A DNA stretch of 21,302 nucleotides from Candidatus Fermentibacterota bacterium (GTDB lineage: Bacteria; JAFGKV01), in contig JAFGKV010000104.1 of NCBI GenBank assembly GCA_016928395.1, positions 1 to 21,302 of the forward strand. Direction: 5' to 3'. This document shows positions 14,495-21,302 of the stretch, piece after piece. Every line of letters begins with the position of its first letter. Position 1 is the stretch's first letter. The notes below the pieces were generated by a model. That model was not told the DNA's origin and searched no databases. It worked only from the letters and a program-made list of their open reading frames with translations. The translations under genes were made by a program, and so were the position numbers.

Positions 14495-17400
14495 TCACCG
14501 GACTATGGCGAACTTGCCGACGGCCGTGGCGCCGCTGGCGCGGTCCTCAACCTGGTACACATACAGACCGCTGGTACAGTGCATGTTCTCCTGGGTCAAC
14601 AGGTCCCATCGCTCAGACCCATCGTCCGAATCCGTCGCGTGCGCCAGTTCGCGTACCAGCAGCCCCGACACGGTGAAGATGCGGATGGTGCAGCGGGATG
14701 GCAGATGCTGGAACAAGACCCAACGGTTGTATTGGTCGGTATCCCAGGTCGCGCGGAGGTAGTAGGGATTGGGAACCACCCTGATCTGGCCAAGGTCGTA
14801 CGTCGCCATCGGCGCCAGCATGCTGGCGGTGCGGATCTCAAAGGCGTCGCCTCCGTAGAACGGCCGCGTGCTTTCGATGAACATGGTGTCGGCCGGCCCG
14901 GCCGGGTGGGCATTGTCGCTCATGTCCATGCTGAACCGGATCATGACCTGGCTCGCGGCGTATGCCTCGGCATCCTGCTTCAGGATCATGACATAGTCGC
15001 TGGGATCCCATCTGGTCGGATCCCCCGAAGCACCGTGAAACAGATGGGTCTTGGCAGGGATGCCCAGGGTAAGGTTCATCATCTGCCACGGCACGGGGTT
15101 CCCTGCGATGTCGGTACCGCCGCCCGAGGGGAAGGTCATGGCATAGGAATAGGGTTCCAGCCGTGTCTCATACTGGTTCCAGTTGTTGGAGAAAGGTACC
15201 CAGGAGCACGCACTTCCCTCGTTCCATGCCGCCGACTCCACCCAGACGCGCACCGGGGCCTTGAGGGCCAGCAATAACCCGTCGCCCAGGGGAGTATTCA
15301 CCAGGTCTTCGGGAACTCTGATCTCGGGGACATGCGTCGTGTCGCGGAAGTCGTAGCGCAGGATGTCCATGGTGTCGGTGACGACCCGGCCGGCGTCGAC
15401 GTCGCGCAGGGCCCACTGCCATGATGGTTCGTTCGGTGTTCCCAAGCACTCCAGGCGATAGGTATGCCCCGTGAGCATCGATGGCTGCCCAATGGCGAGA
15501 TAGAGCTCACCCGTCCCAATGCTCGGGGAGACCCTGCTCCACCGCGCGTCGGGATCCATCCGGTCGGCCGCTCGTGAACGCGGCACCACGCGTATCCTGG
15601 CCTGGGTAGTGCTCGACTCCAGCGGATCGATGCCTTGGGAGGGCGCGCCCCGGTCATACGACGTGACGGCGTAGTAGTAGGTCAGGCCATTGGTGAGGTT
15701 CTCGTCAAGGTATGAGTAGAACAGGCCGCTTTGCTGGCCGACCTCTCGCCAACCGTATCCGGCAACGGCGAAGAGGTCTCCCTGCAGGGGCAGATACGTG
15801 GTACCCGTAGGATCCTCAGGATCGGGCGCACCCGCGCTGATTTGTACATAGAACCCGTCTATGTAGATCCGAGTGCCATCCATCCACTTCCCCAGAAACG
15901 GATTGCCTGGGTCGGGAGGAGGGTAGACCAGCCCGTCATCCGTGGCGCCGACCACGCAGAAGTCGCCGGTGAAGATGTCTCTCGCCTCTGCGTTATACCG
16001 ATACAAGCTCTGCTGGTCGGCATTGAGCACGGTGAAGGTCGAATCAGACTGGAACTCCACGACATAGTCGTTGCCGGTGAAGGCCAGCGTATCGCTCCCG
16101 CTTCCCCAAAAGCCCGCGAAGCCGAACTGCAGCACGCTGCCGCCGCGCACATAGCGCATGGAGACGGCCTTGGGGGTGTGGCTGTCGGCCACATCGTAGT
16201 CCGCCAGGAGCTGCCAGGTCCCGTCGATCCCCTGCCTGCTCCGGTACACGCGGTAGCCCTCGAAATCGCGTTCGCCGGTGATGTAGTCAACTGCATGCTC
16301 CGGAGAATCGTCCCAACTGAGGTAGACGCGCCTATCCTGGGGTGTAGCCGTAACCCGCGGAGACGGTGGCGGCGCGGTCCCCAGGTACCCCATCTCGAAC
16401 TGCTGAATGGCACGGCGCGTGTTTTCCTTCAGGTCGTCCAGGCTCTGACCCATGACGATGGCCAGCGTCACGCTGATCGTCTCGCCGGGATCCAGGCGCA
16501 GGTAGGGGCCTGATCCACTGAGGTGTCGAACGTCTTGAGGTTCTTCGAAGGTTTCGAACACCCGGGGGTCGGGATCGCCGGGTATGTCCGTGCCCCTGAG
16601 CTGGGCATATTTGAGGGCATCGGTATTGTCGTTATCGACATCCTGTTCCGGCCCCTCACGATCCCACGTGGAGAACGCGGTGAGCCCCAGGGGGGCGGGT
16701 GCACCCGGGTTTCGGGGTGTTTCGCACAGGACGATGCCGATGTATCCCGCGCTGGTACTCCAGCCTGGTTCATTGAAGTCTGAATCATAACTGTAGCCGA
16801 GATTGAGCGCGACGTCGAATCCGATAAGATCATCGTTGCCGCCCACGCCCTCGGTGTTGATGTCGCCCGAGCCGACGTCATTGTCCATGAAGTAGCCCAC
16901 ATAGACGCTGTCGATGGGGTAGGGATTCATGTTCGTGATCTTGTAGTCGACATAGAGGTAGTTCGCGGCGAAGCCATAGCCCCACGAAAACGATCGCTGC
17001 GTAAGCCGAATGCCTAATGGCTCCGCGTCATAGCCATCGGAAGGGGCGAGGAACCGCCCCTGATCGCTCTCGTAGTCGCCGAAGGTGCAGTAGGTATCCA
17101 TTTGCGACACGAAGTCTGTTGGCTGCATATCGTAGAGGCTTGTGCCGAATGCCGCCCGTCGCCGTGGATTGATGGATGCGGTGTCGGTATGGGCGTAGTA
17201 CAGGTAGCCGGGGAAGCTGGCGGGGTCACCCCAGCGCAACTGCCCTGATTGTGGGTCCTCGCCCGGCTGCGCGAACAGCGTCTGGCCGTCCTCCGCGGGC
17301 TCCGTGAGCTGGTTGCTGGTCCACAGCGGGCTCAGGGGCTGGCAGTCGGGCCGCCACGCCCCGGTTACGACAACGGGGGTATAGATCGTATCGGCTCCCA

Positions 17401-17767
17401 CCGCTCTGGGCACGATGCCGCCGACCCACAGGCCGCTGGTGAAATTGTAGTACTGCCGCGAACCGGCGGGCCATTCACAACAGAATCCGTTCCAGTTCGT
17501 CACATTGTCTGGCCATGTGCCGTCATAGCCGTCCCACCCTATGGGCGGTTCGTAGAGGCCCAAGAGCCCGACATTCGTCACGGTGTATGAGCGGAGCTGC
17601 CCCACCCCGGCCCAGGTCACCCGGGAGGGGTAGGTGGCATCGGGGACCGTCGGCGTGAATTGCGGCTGGGGGATCCAGCTATGGGTTGGATCCGGCCTTC
17701 TTGCCGCCTCGGCGGGAACAAGAAGCAGTGCCAGGAGCCCTGCAACGACCCACGAGGGCTTTCTCAT
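14495..17767 (-). CDS. large exported protein with FnIII-like and T9SS-type C-terminal domains
   Basis: About 1090 residues. A signal peptide (MRKPSWVVAGLLALLLVPAEAA) precedes a ~440-residue N-terminal region rich in Asp, Tyr, Gly and Trp. A fibronectin type III-like segment (~465-575; SPRVTATPQDRRVYLSWDDS, then DFEGYRVYRS) with a later TYYYAVTSYD strand follows. Residues ~992-1090 are the terminal domain: IRVVPNPYYLRATW, CTIRIFTVSGLLVREL, then TSGLYVYQVED, ending GKFAIVR, a typical T9SS type-A-like tail. No catalytic motif is recognised. Lying between the TonB receptor and PorV-like genes, where Bacteroidota would often have SusD, it may act as a surface ligand-binding or scaffold partner of the receptor. 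The ATG has AGGAGGATCACA directly upstream. It follows the receptor gene by 35 bp. Confidence 0.82.
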   Translation of the reverse strand: MRKPSWVVAGLLALLLVPAEAARRPDPTHSWIPQPQFTPTVPDATYPSRVTWAGVGQLRSYTVTNVGLLGLYEPPIGWDGYDGTWPDNVTNWNGFCCEWPAGSRQYYNFTSGLWVGGIVPRAVGADTIYTPVVVTGAWRPDCQPLSPLWTSNQLTEPAEDGQTLFAQPGEDPQSGQLRWGDPASFPGYLYYAHTDTASINPRRRAAFGTSLYDMQPTDFVSQMDTYCTFGDYESDQGRFLAPSDGYDAEPLGIRLTQRSFSWGYGFAANYLYVDYKITNMNPYPIDSVYVGYFMDNDVGSGDINTEGVGGNDDLIGFDVALNLGYSYDSDFNEPGWSTSAGYIGIVLCETPRNPGAPAPLGLTAFSTWDREGPEQDVDNDNTDALKYAQLRGTDIPGDPDPRVFETFEEPQDVRHLSGSGPYLRLDPGETISVTLAIVMGQSLDDLKENTRRAIQQFEMGYLGTAPPPSPRVTATPQDRRVYLSWDDSPEHAVDYITGERDFEGYRVYRSRQGIDGTWQLLADYDVADSHTPKAVSMRYVRGGSVLQFGFAGFWGSGSDTLAFTGNDYVVEFQSDSTFTVLNADQQSLYRYNAEARDIFTGDFCVVGATDDGLVYPPPDPGNPFLGKWMDGTRIYIDGFYVQISAGAPDPEDPTGTTYLPLQGDLFAVAGYGWREVGQQSGLFYSYLDENLTNGLTYYYAVTSYDRGAPSQGIDPLESSTTQARIRVVPRSRAADRMDPDARWSRVSPSIGTGELYLAIGQPSMLTGHTYRLECLGTPNEPSWQWALRDVDAGRVVTDTMDILRYDFRDTTHVPEIRVPEDLVNTPLGDGLLLALKAPVRVWVESAAWNEGSACSWVPFSNNWNQYETRLEPYSYAMTFPSGGGTDIAGNPVPWQMMNLTLGIPAKTHLFHGASGDPTRWDPSDYVMILKQDAEAYAASQVMIRFSMDMSDNAHPAGPADTMFIESTRPFYGGDAFEIRTASMLAPMATYDLGQIRVVPNPYYLRATWDTDQYNRWVLFQHLPSRCTIRIFTVSGLLVRELAHATDSDDGSERWDLLTQENMHCTSGLYVYQVEDRASGATAVGKFAIVR

Positions 17768-17802
17768 TGTGATCCTCCTGTTCATTTGAGACGTGCGCAC
17801 GG

Positions 17803-20769
17803 TTAGAACCGCAGCGTGGCGCCGATGGTCATGGTGCGCGGCGCACCGTAGTTGTTCGGGTCTTTGCAGTAGGCTCCCCAGTTCTCCAAGGCCCCCAGAT
17901 ACTGCTCCTCAGTGGCATAGGCCTCCCTCAGCGGCGGTGTACCATTGTCGTCGGGCCGCCCGGTCCGCGGGTACACATCCGCCACGTTCTCGGTATCGAA
18001 GAGATTGCGGATATCCGCGAACAGGCCGAACTGCACACCCCCGAATCTGATGTTCCTATCTACGCGCAGATCGGTACGCGTGGTGGAGGGTAGTCGCCTC
18101 GATCCGACAACGCCGGGATTGCCCCGGGAGTCGGTCGGAGTGTAGGGGGCCCCGCTAGCCACATTGAACTGCACGTTGGCGTTCAGGTCGGCCAAGGGTC
18201 TTTGGCCCAGGATTCTCGGGCCGAAATCCTGCGGGAGAAGGATGTTCAGATTGGTGCGAAACGTGTGAGTGATATCAAACTCCAGCGGGTACTCGCGACG
18301 AACCAGGGGGGTCTCCGTGTTCTGAAACAGGTAGTAGAACTCCCGAGCCGAGCTGCCCGAGCCCTTGGCGTCAAGGTAGGAATAGCTTACCGTGCCAGAC
18401 AGATTCTCCGAGGCGCGCTTGGTGAGGCTCATGTCCACACCCTTCACCACGGCGAAATCCTCAATGAGAAAGATGGTATAGTTCACCGGATTGTCCTGAA
18501 GGGTCGCGATGATCTCACGGGTCGCCAGGAGGTTCTCCACATCCTTGTAGTAGGCCGTCACCTCTCCCGCCACGTTGGGAATGAACGAATGCCGGATGCC
18601 GACCTCGTAGGCCACGGTCTTCTGGGCCGGCAGGTCCGGGTTGCCTAAGAGGGGCAATCCTGAGGTGACGTCGGCATTGAGGCCCTGATAGAGCTCGCCC
18701 AACTCGACCGGTTGGAAGAAATGCCCGTACGATGCGTACAGGATGCTCCGATCGCTCACCGCGAAGGAAAGGCCGACACGGGGGCTCCACTGGTGTTTGG
18801 CGTCAGCATCCTGGGTACCGTAGTCCAGATTCTCCATGTCGACGAAGTGCCTGGCCGCCGGGTTGAAGTAGTCCCACCTGATGCCGGCGTTGAGAGTCAG
18901 ATCCTCGTACTCGATCTTGTCCTGCAGGTAGGCGGCGGCATTTGTGGGCTTAAGCTCATAGTGATCGGTGTAGGGATTGTCATTGTAGAACTGGAGGTCC
19001 TTCAGTTCCAGCGTGCTCTTCCGCAGGAATGCACCGGTCTTGAGCTGGTTGTACCGACCGAGTTGGTGCACCACGGCGAAATCGGCCGAGTAGTGAGTCG
19101 TGTTCCGGTGATGCCACCATGGCGCGAAATCATAGTAGAAATGACGGAACTCATCTCTGTCGGCCCGATACCAGTCGTCGATGTCGCCCCGGTACAAGCC
19201 GCTGCGGTGGAGCGGATCCGCCTCGACTTCGGCCAGGTATGCGTCGGCGTCGAATGGTGTGTAGACGACTCGCGTCGGATTATCGGAGTCATCGTAGTCC
19301 CAGTGGCCAGTGTCAAACCAGCGCCGGTTCATAGCCTCGCGCTGATAGGCCAGACTCCCCCAGATCAGGTTGCCCTCCTCGTCCCTGGTCAGCCACGGGT
19401 TTCCGCTGCTGTCGCGCTGGCGCTCATAGTAGCGGATCCAGACTTCCTCTTCGGTGATCTGATTCCCGGTGCCGTCGTCACCGTACCACCGTTGGTTCTC
19501 TATGTCATACCAGGCCCATCCCCCATCCTCGTAGCGAAGGGAGTCCAAGGCCTCGCCCACCCAGGGCAGCCCCCGGCCGATGACCTTGAAGTCAGTGTAA
19601 TGGGCGCCATCCTGAGCGGAGAACTTGGTGTAGGTGTTGAAATGGGCGACGTTCACCGTGTAAAAGGTGCTAGCCCCCACGGAATGCGTGAGCGTGGCGC
19701 CGAGCTGCGTGTTCCCGTTGTTCTGGAAGATTTGGTCTTTCATCCAGTTTCCCCGGGCGCGCTGATGGCTGTAGAAATGCTGCGTTGTCTCAGCGACATT
19801 GCCGGACAATACCAGCTTCATAGTCGGCGCCAGGGAGAGCCTGAGTTTGGCGGCGCCGCTGTTCTGGTGGCGGTCATTGTTGGGCTTCGGCAGGATGCCG
19901 GGGGCCCGGTTGTCCGTATTGCGCGAGGCCCCGGAGGCGAAGAACGACCCCTGCGTTCCAAACAGGGGGATCGGCCCGCCCAGGTTAAAGTTCACGTCGT
20001 TCGTACCGTAGTCATAGCGAGATCCGAGTATATCGTCGGTGTAGTACTCGACTCCGCCGTGGAGCCGATCGCCTCCCTCTTTGGTCACAATGTTGACGAC
20101 GCCGGACATGGCTTCACCGTACTCGGCATTGAATCCCCCCGCCACCACCGTCATCTCCGCGATGGCATTGTTGTCGATGGTGATACCCCGAGTCATGGTG
20201 ACCGGATCGGTGGTGTTCACGCCGTCGACAACGAAGACGATTTCAGTTGAGCGCCCGCCTCGCACATGCATGCCGCCTGATCGTTGACCGCCTGTTTGTA
20301 CAACGCCCGCCTGATTCGCCATCACCTGAGTAAAGTCGGAGACGGGCATGGATTCGATGGCGGTGCCGTCGACTATCTTCGTGCTGGCCGTGATCCCCCG
20401 GTCTACCATGGGCCGCTCCACGGTGACCTCCACCACCTGGCCGGTCTCCAGGACCTGCTGGCCGAGCGTGAGATCTATATGGGTGGTGAGATCCGCCGAG
20501 ACCCACACGCCCTTCACCTCAAGGTCATAGTACCCCATCATGCTGGCGGCCAGCACGTACTCACCGACCGGCACGTTGATGATGAAGTAGTCACCTGCCT
20601 CGCCGGCCGCGGCCCCAAGCTGGGTTCCTCGTACCATCACATTGGCGTAGGGAAGCGGCTCGCCGGTATCGGCATCAAGCACCCTTCCCATGATCTTGCC
20701 TGTGGTGCCCGCATGCGCCGCCACAAGCAGGGCACCGCAGAGCATCAGCACAGAAGCCATTCTGATCAT
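17803..20769 (-). CDS. TonB-dependent outer-membrane receptor with carboxypeptidase-like N-terminal domain
   Basis: About 988 residues. After a signal peptide (MIRMASVLMLCGALLVAAHA) comes a carboxypeptidase-regulatory-like beta-sandwich (~22-105: GKIMGRVLDADTGEPLPYAN, then DYFIINVPVGEYVLAASMMG). The plug (~115-240) contains MHVRGGRSTEIVFVVDGVNT and GGFNAEYGEAMSGVVNIVTK, and a 22-strand-type barrel ends in Phe (TMTIGATLRF), the usual outer-membrane insertion signal. It imports a ligand into the periplasm using the proton-motive force through TonB. The substrate is unknown; the downstream GH31 gene suggests an alpha-glucan oligosaccharide. The ATG at 20769 has GGAGGTG ~5 nt upstream; MRGGRST-type motifs are intact. 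It is the first gene of the receptor/secreted-protein/PorV operon, with structured sequence upstream. Confidence 0.9.
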   Translation of the reverse strand: MIRMASVLMLCGALLVAAHAGTTGKIMGRVLDADTGEPLPYANVMVRGTQLGAAAGEAGDYFIINVPVGEYVLAASMMGYYDLEVKGVWVSADLTTHIDLTLGQQVLETGQVVEVTVERPMVDRGITASTKIVDGTAIESMPVSDFTQVMANQAGVVQTGGQRSGGMHVRGGRSTEIVFVVDGVNTTDPVTMTRGITIDNNAIAEMTVVAGGFNAEYGEAMSGVVNIVTKEGGDRLHGGVEYYTDDILGSRYDYGTNDVNFNLGGPIPLFGTQGSFFASGASRNTDNRAPGILPKPNNDRHQNSGAAKLRLSLAPTMKLVLSGNVAETTQHFYSHQRARGNWMKDQIFQNNGNTQLGATLTHSVGASTFYTVNVAHFNTYTKFSAQDGAHYTDFKVIGRGLPWVGEALDSLRYEDGGWAWYDIENQRWYGDDGTGNQITEEEVWIRYYERQRDSSGNPWLTRDEEGNLIWGSLAYQREAMNRRWFDTGHWDYDDSDNPTRVVYTPFDADAYLAEVEADPLHRSGLYRGDIDDWYRADRDEFRHFYYDFAPWWHHRNTTHYSADFAVVHQLGRYNQLKTGAFLRKSTLELKDLQFYNDNPYTDHYELKPTNAAAYLQDKIEYEDLTLNAGIRWDYFNPAARHFVDMENLDYGTQDADAKHQWSPRVGLSFAVSDRSILYASYGHFFQPVELGELYQGLNADVTSGLPLLGNPDLPAQKTVAYEVGIRHSFIPNVAGEVTAYYKDVENLLATREIIATLQDNPVNYTIFLIEDFAVVKGVDMSLTKRASENLSGTVSYSYLDAKGSGSSAREFYYLFQNTETPLVRREYPLEFDITHTFRTNLNILLPQDFGPRILGQRPLADLNANVQFNVASGAPYTPTDSRGNPGVVGSRRLPSTTRTDLRVDRNIRFGGVQFGLFADIRNLFDTENVADVYPRTGRPDDNGTPPLREAYATEEQYLGALENWGAYCKDPNNYGAPRTMTIGATLRF

Positions 20770-20834
20770 GTCCACACCTCCAGGTTGCACGTGTACCTAT
20801 CCCACCGCAGGGGTGGCGCCTTGCCTGCAACGCA

Positions 20835-20882
20835 ACGCGGGCAGCATCATCCGTCGTTGGCAAACGGGGATGCTGCCCGCGT
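20835..20882. promoter_or_regulatory. 14-bp hairpin in the receptor leader
   Basis: Arms ACGCGGGCAGCATC and GATGCTGCCCGCGT are perfectly complementary around a 20-base loop that itself contains a CCGT/ACGG pair. It lies 66 bp upstream of the receptor ATG. No U-run follows on the minus strand, so a leader RNA structure or protein site is more likely than a terminator. Confidence 0.55.
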
Positions 20883-20908
20883 GGTAGGGCAGAACTTCAT
20901 CCAGCATA

Positions 20909-20930
20909 CCGCGTGCCCGCCAGCACGCGG
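20909..20930. promoter_or_regulatory. 8-bp hairpin next to the leader hairpin
   Basis: CCGCGTGC and GCACGCGG pair around the loop CCGCCA, 26 bp upstream (in transcription sense) of the 14-bp hairpin. The pair of structures may form one leader element. Confidence 0.4.
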
Positions 20931-21111
20931 GAACCAGATCCGGCCGTATTCCTGCGTGAAAGACGAAGGATTCAGGGAAACGTCGGATTCAGAGCGAGAT
21001 CCGCGGAGCGTTCGGTGAGAGAAACCATCTGTCCGGCACCGAACGCGATCGTCCATTTGTGGTCAAGGGCGGATAGGTATGGGGCAGGTGAAGGAGTGTG
21101 GAGTGAAGTAG

Positions 21112-21137
21112 GTCGTGGGGTCTGATCGCCCCACGAC
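21112..21137. terminator. 9-bp inverted repeat upstream of the receptor locus
   Basis: GTCGTGGGG and CCCCACGAC pair around an 8-base loop. It stands between the repeats at the right edge and the receptor leader. It may be the terminator of whatever is to the right on the minus strand, or an operator; no U-run is present. Confidence 0.35.
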
Positions 21138-21183
21138 GCACTCCTGTCTCTTCATCATCGTACGCAGCAGGTGGAGCCCTCAC

Positions 21184-21302
21184 TGAGAACCGACGACTAA
21201 GCTGTAACTTTCCGCCGCGGCACCGGAAGTTGCACCACGTATCGTCCGGGCTGGCCCGGGGCCCCCACTAAGCTGTAACTTCACTCCACGCGGCACCCAT
21301 CA
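21184..21302. mobile_element. two ~30-bp direct repeats, possible IS21-type element end
   Basis: Two copies of ACTAAGCTGTAACTT (21196-21210 and 21267-21281) are 71 bp apart, and both are followed by a GC-rich GCGGCACC block (ending 21224 and 21297). Each repeat is therefore ~30 bp with a 3-base length difference. Closely spaced repeats like these are typical of IS21-family ends, whose termini begin TG; a TG lies at 21184. The body of the element, with transposase genes, would be to the right, outside the window. A pair of regulator sites is the alternative. Confidence 0.35.

Larger units (their letters stand above)
20770..21183. other. 5' region of the TonB receptor gene, no gene seen
   Basis: No convincing open frame. 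It holds three inverted repeats (20835-20882, 20909-20930, 21112-21137) and the ribosome site of the receptor gene. I see no riboswitch signature that I recognise and no clear -35/-10 pair, so the promoter is not placed. Confidence 0.45.

Noticed and set aside
13503-14762. 419-residue open frame on the plus strand
   Set aside because: Antisense to the PorV-like gene and the end of the giant exported protein; no signal peptide, domain or ribosome site.
18712-20250. 512-residue open frame on the plus strand
   Set aside because: It is exactly antisense to the TonB receptor gene, with Val/Gly/His-biased composition from reading complementary codons and no family pattern.
1-21302. CRISPR array near cas3
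   Set aside because: No regularly spaced direct repeats of 25-40 bp were found; the only direct repeats are the two copies at 21.2 kb.
1-21302. tRNA or rRNA genes
   Set aside because: I saw no T-loop plus acceptor-stem arrangement and no rRNA-like conserved sequence.

Overview
This is a high-GC bacterial window in which every gene I can support lies on the minus strand, so transcription runs from the right end to the left. The best clue to the organism is the set at 10.4-20.8 kb: a TonB-dependent receptor with a carboxypeptidase-like N-terminal domain, a very large exported protein with a type IX secretion (T9SS)-like C-terminal domain, and a PorV/PorQ-family outer-membrane protein. That combination is typical of the FCB group and related uncultured phyla (Latescibacterota, Eisenbacteria, KSB1, Zixibacteria and similar). 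Bacteroidota proper are less likely because of the high GC and the lack of a SusD gene. The phylum is an inference and cannot be settled here.

Left part (1-5.3 kb), a worn defence or accessory region. The window opens inside a Cas3 helicase gene, best matched to the type I-G (formerly I-U) form. It runs off the left edge, so the rest of any cas operon and the CRISPR array would lie outside. Upstream of it come a possible 49-residue ORF, the wreck of a DUF91/NucS-like nuclease gene, about 900 bp without a gene that holds two copies of one palindrome, an intact toxin-first RelE/Phd-type toxin-antitoxin pair with a perfect operator-like palindrome, a small CxxC protein, a ParE toxin broken by one missing base beside its antitoxin, and a fragment of an NmrA-type oxidoreductase gene.

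Middle part (5.5-10.3 kb), small cytoplasmic genes followed by a metal-transport operon. Intact genes encode a GNAT acetyltransferase, a DUF1697 protein, a YCII protein and a pyridoxamine-phosphate-oxidase-fold protein. A second GNAT gene is frameshifted. Upstream, a cation diffusion facilitator and two unrecognised exported or membrane-anchored proteins are joined by 4-nt ATGA overlaps. The second of these reads to within 6 nt of the broken GNAT gene, which itself overlaps the oxidase-fold gene by ATGA, so much of this stretch may be one transcript.

Right part (10.4-21.3 kb), a surface glycan or nutrient locus. In transcription order it encodes the TonB-dependent receptor, the ~1090-residue exported FnIII/T9SS-like protein, the PorV-like protein and, after a hairpin, an exported GH31 alpha-glycosidase that also carries a C-terminal T9SS/FlgD-like domain. 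The likely scheme is surface cleavage or transglycosylation of an alpha-glucan-type substrate with uptake through the receptor, the exported proteins being delivered by a T9SS-like route. The 5' region of the receptor gene holds three strong inverted repeats. At the right edge two ~30-bp direct repeats look like the end of an IS21-type element.
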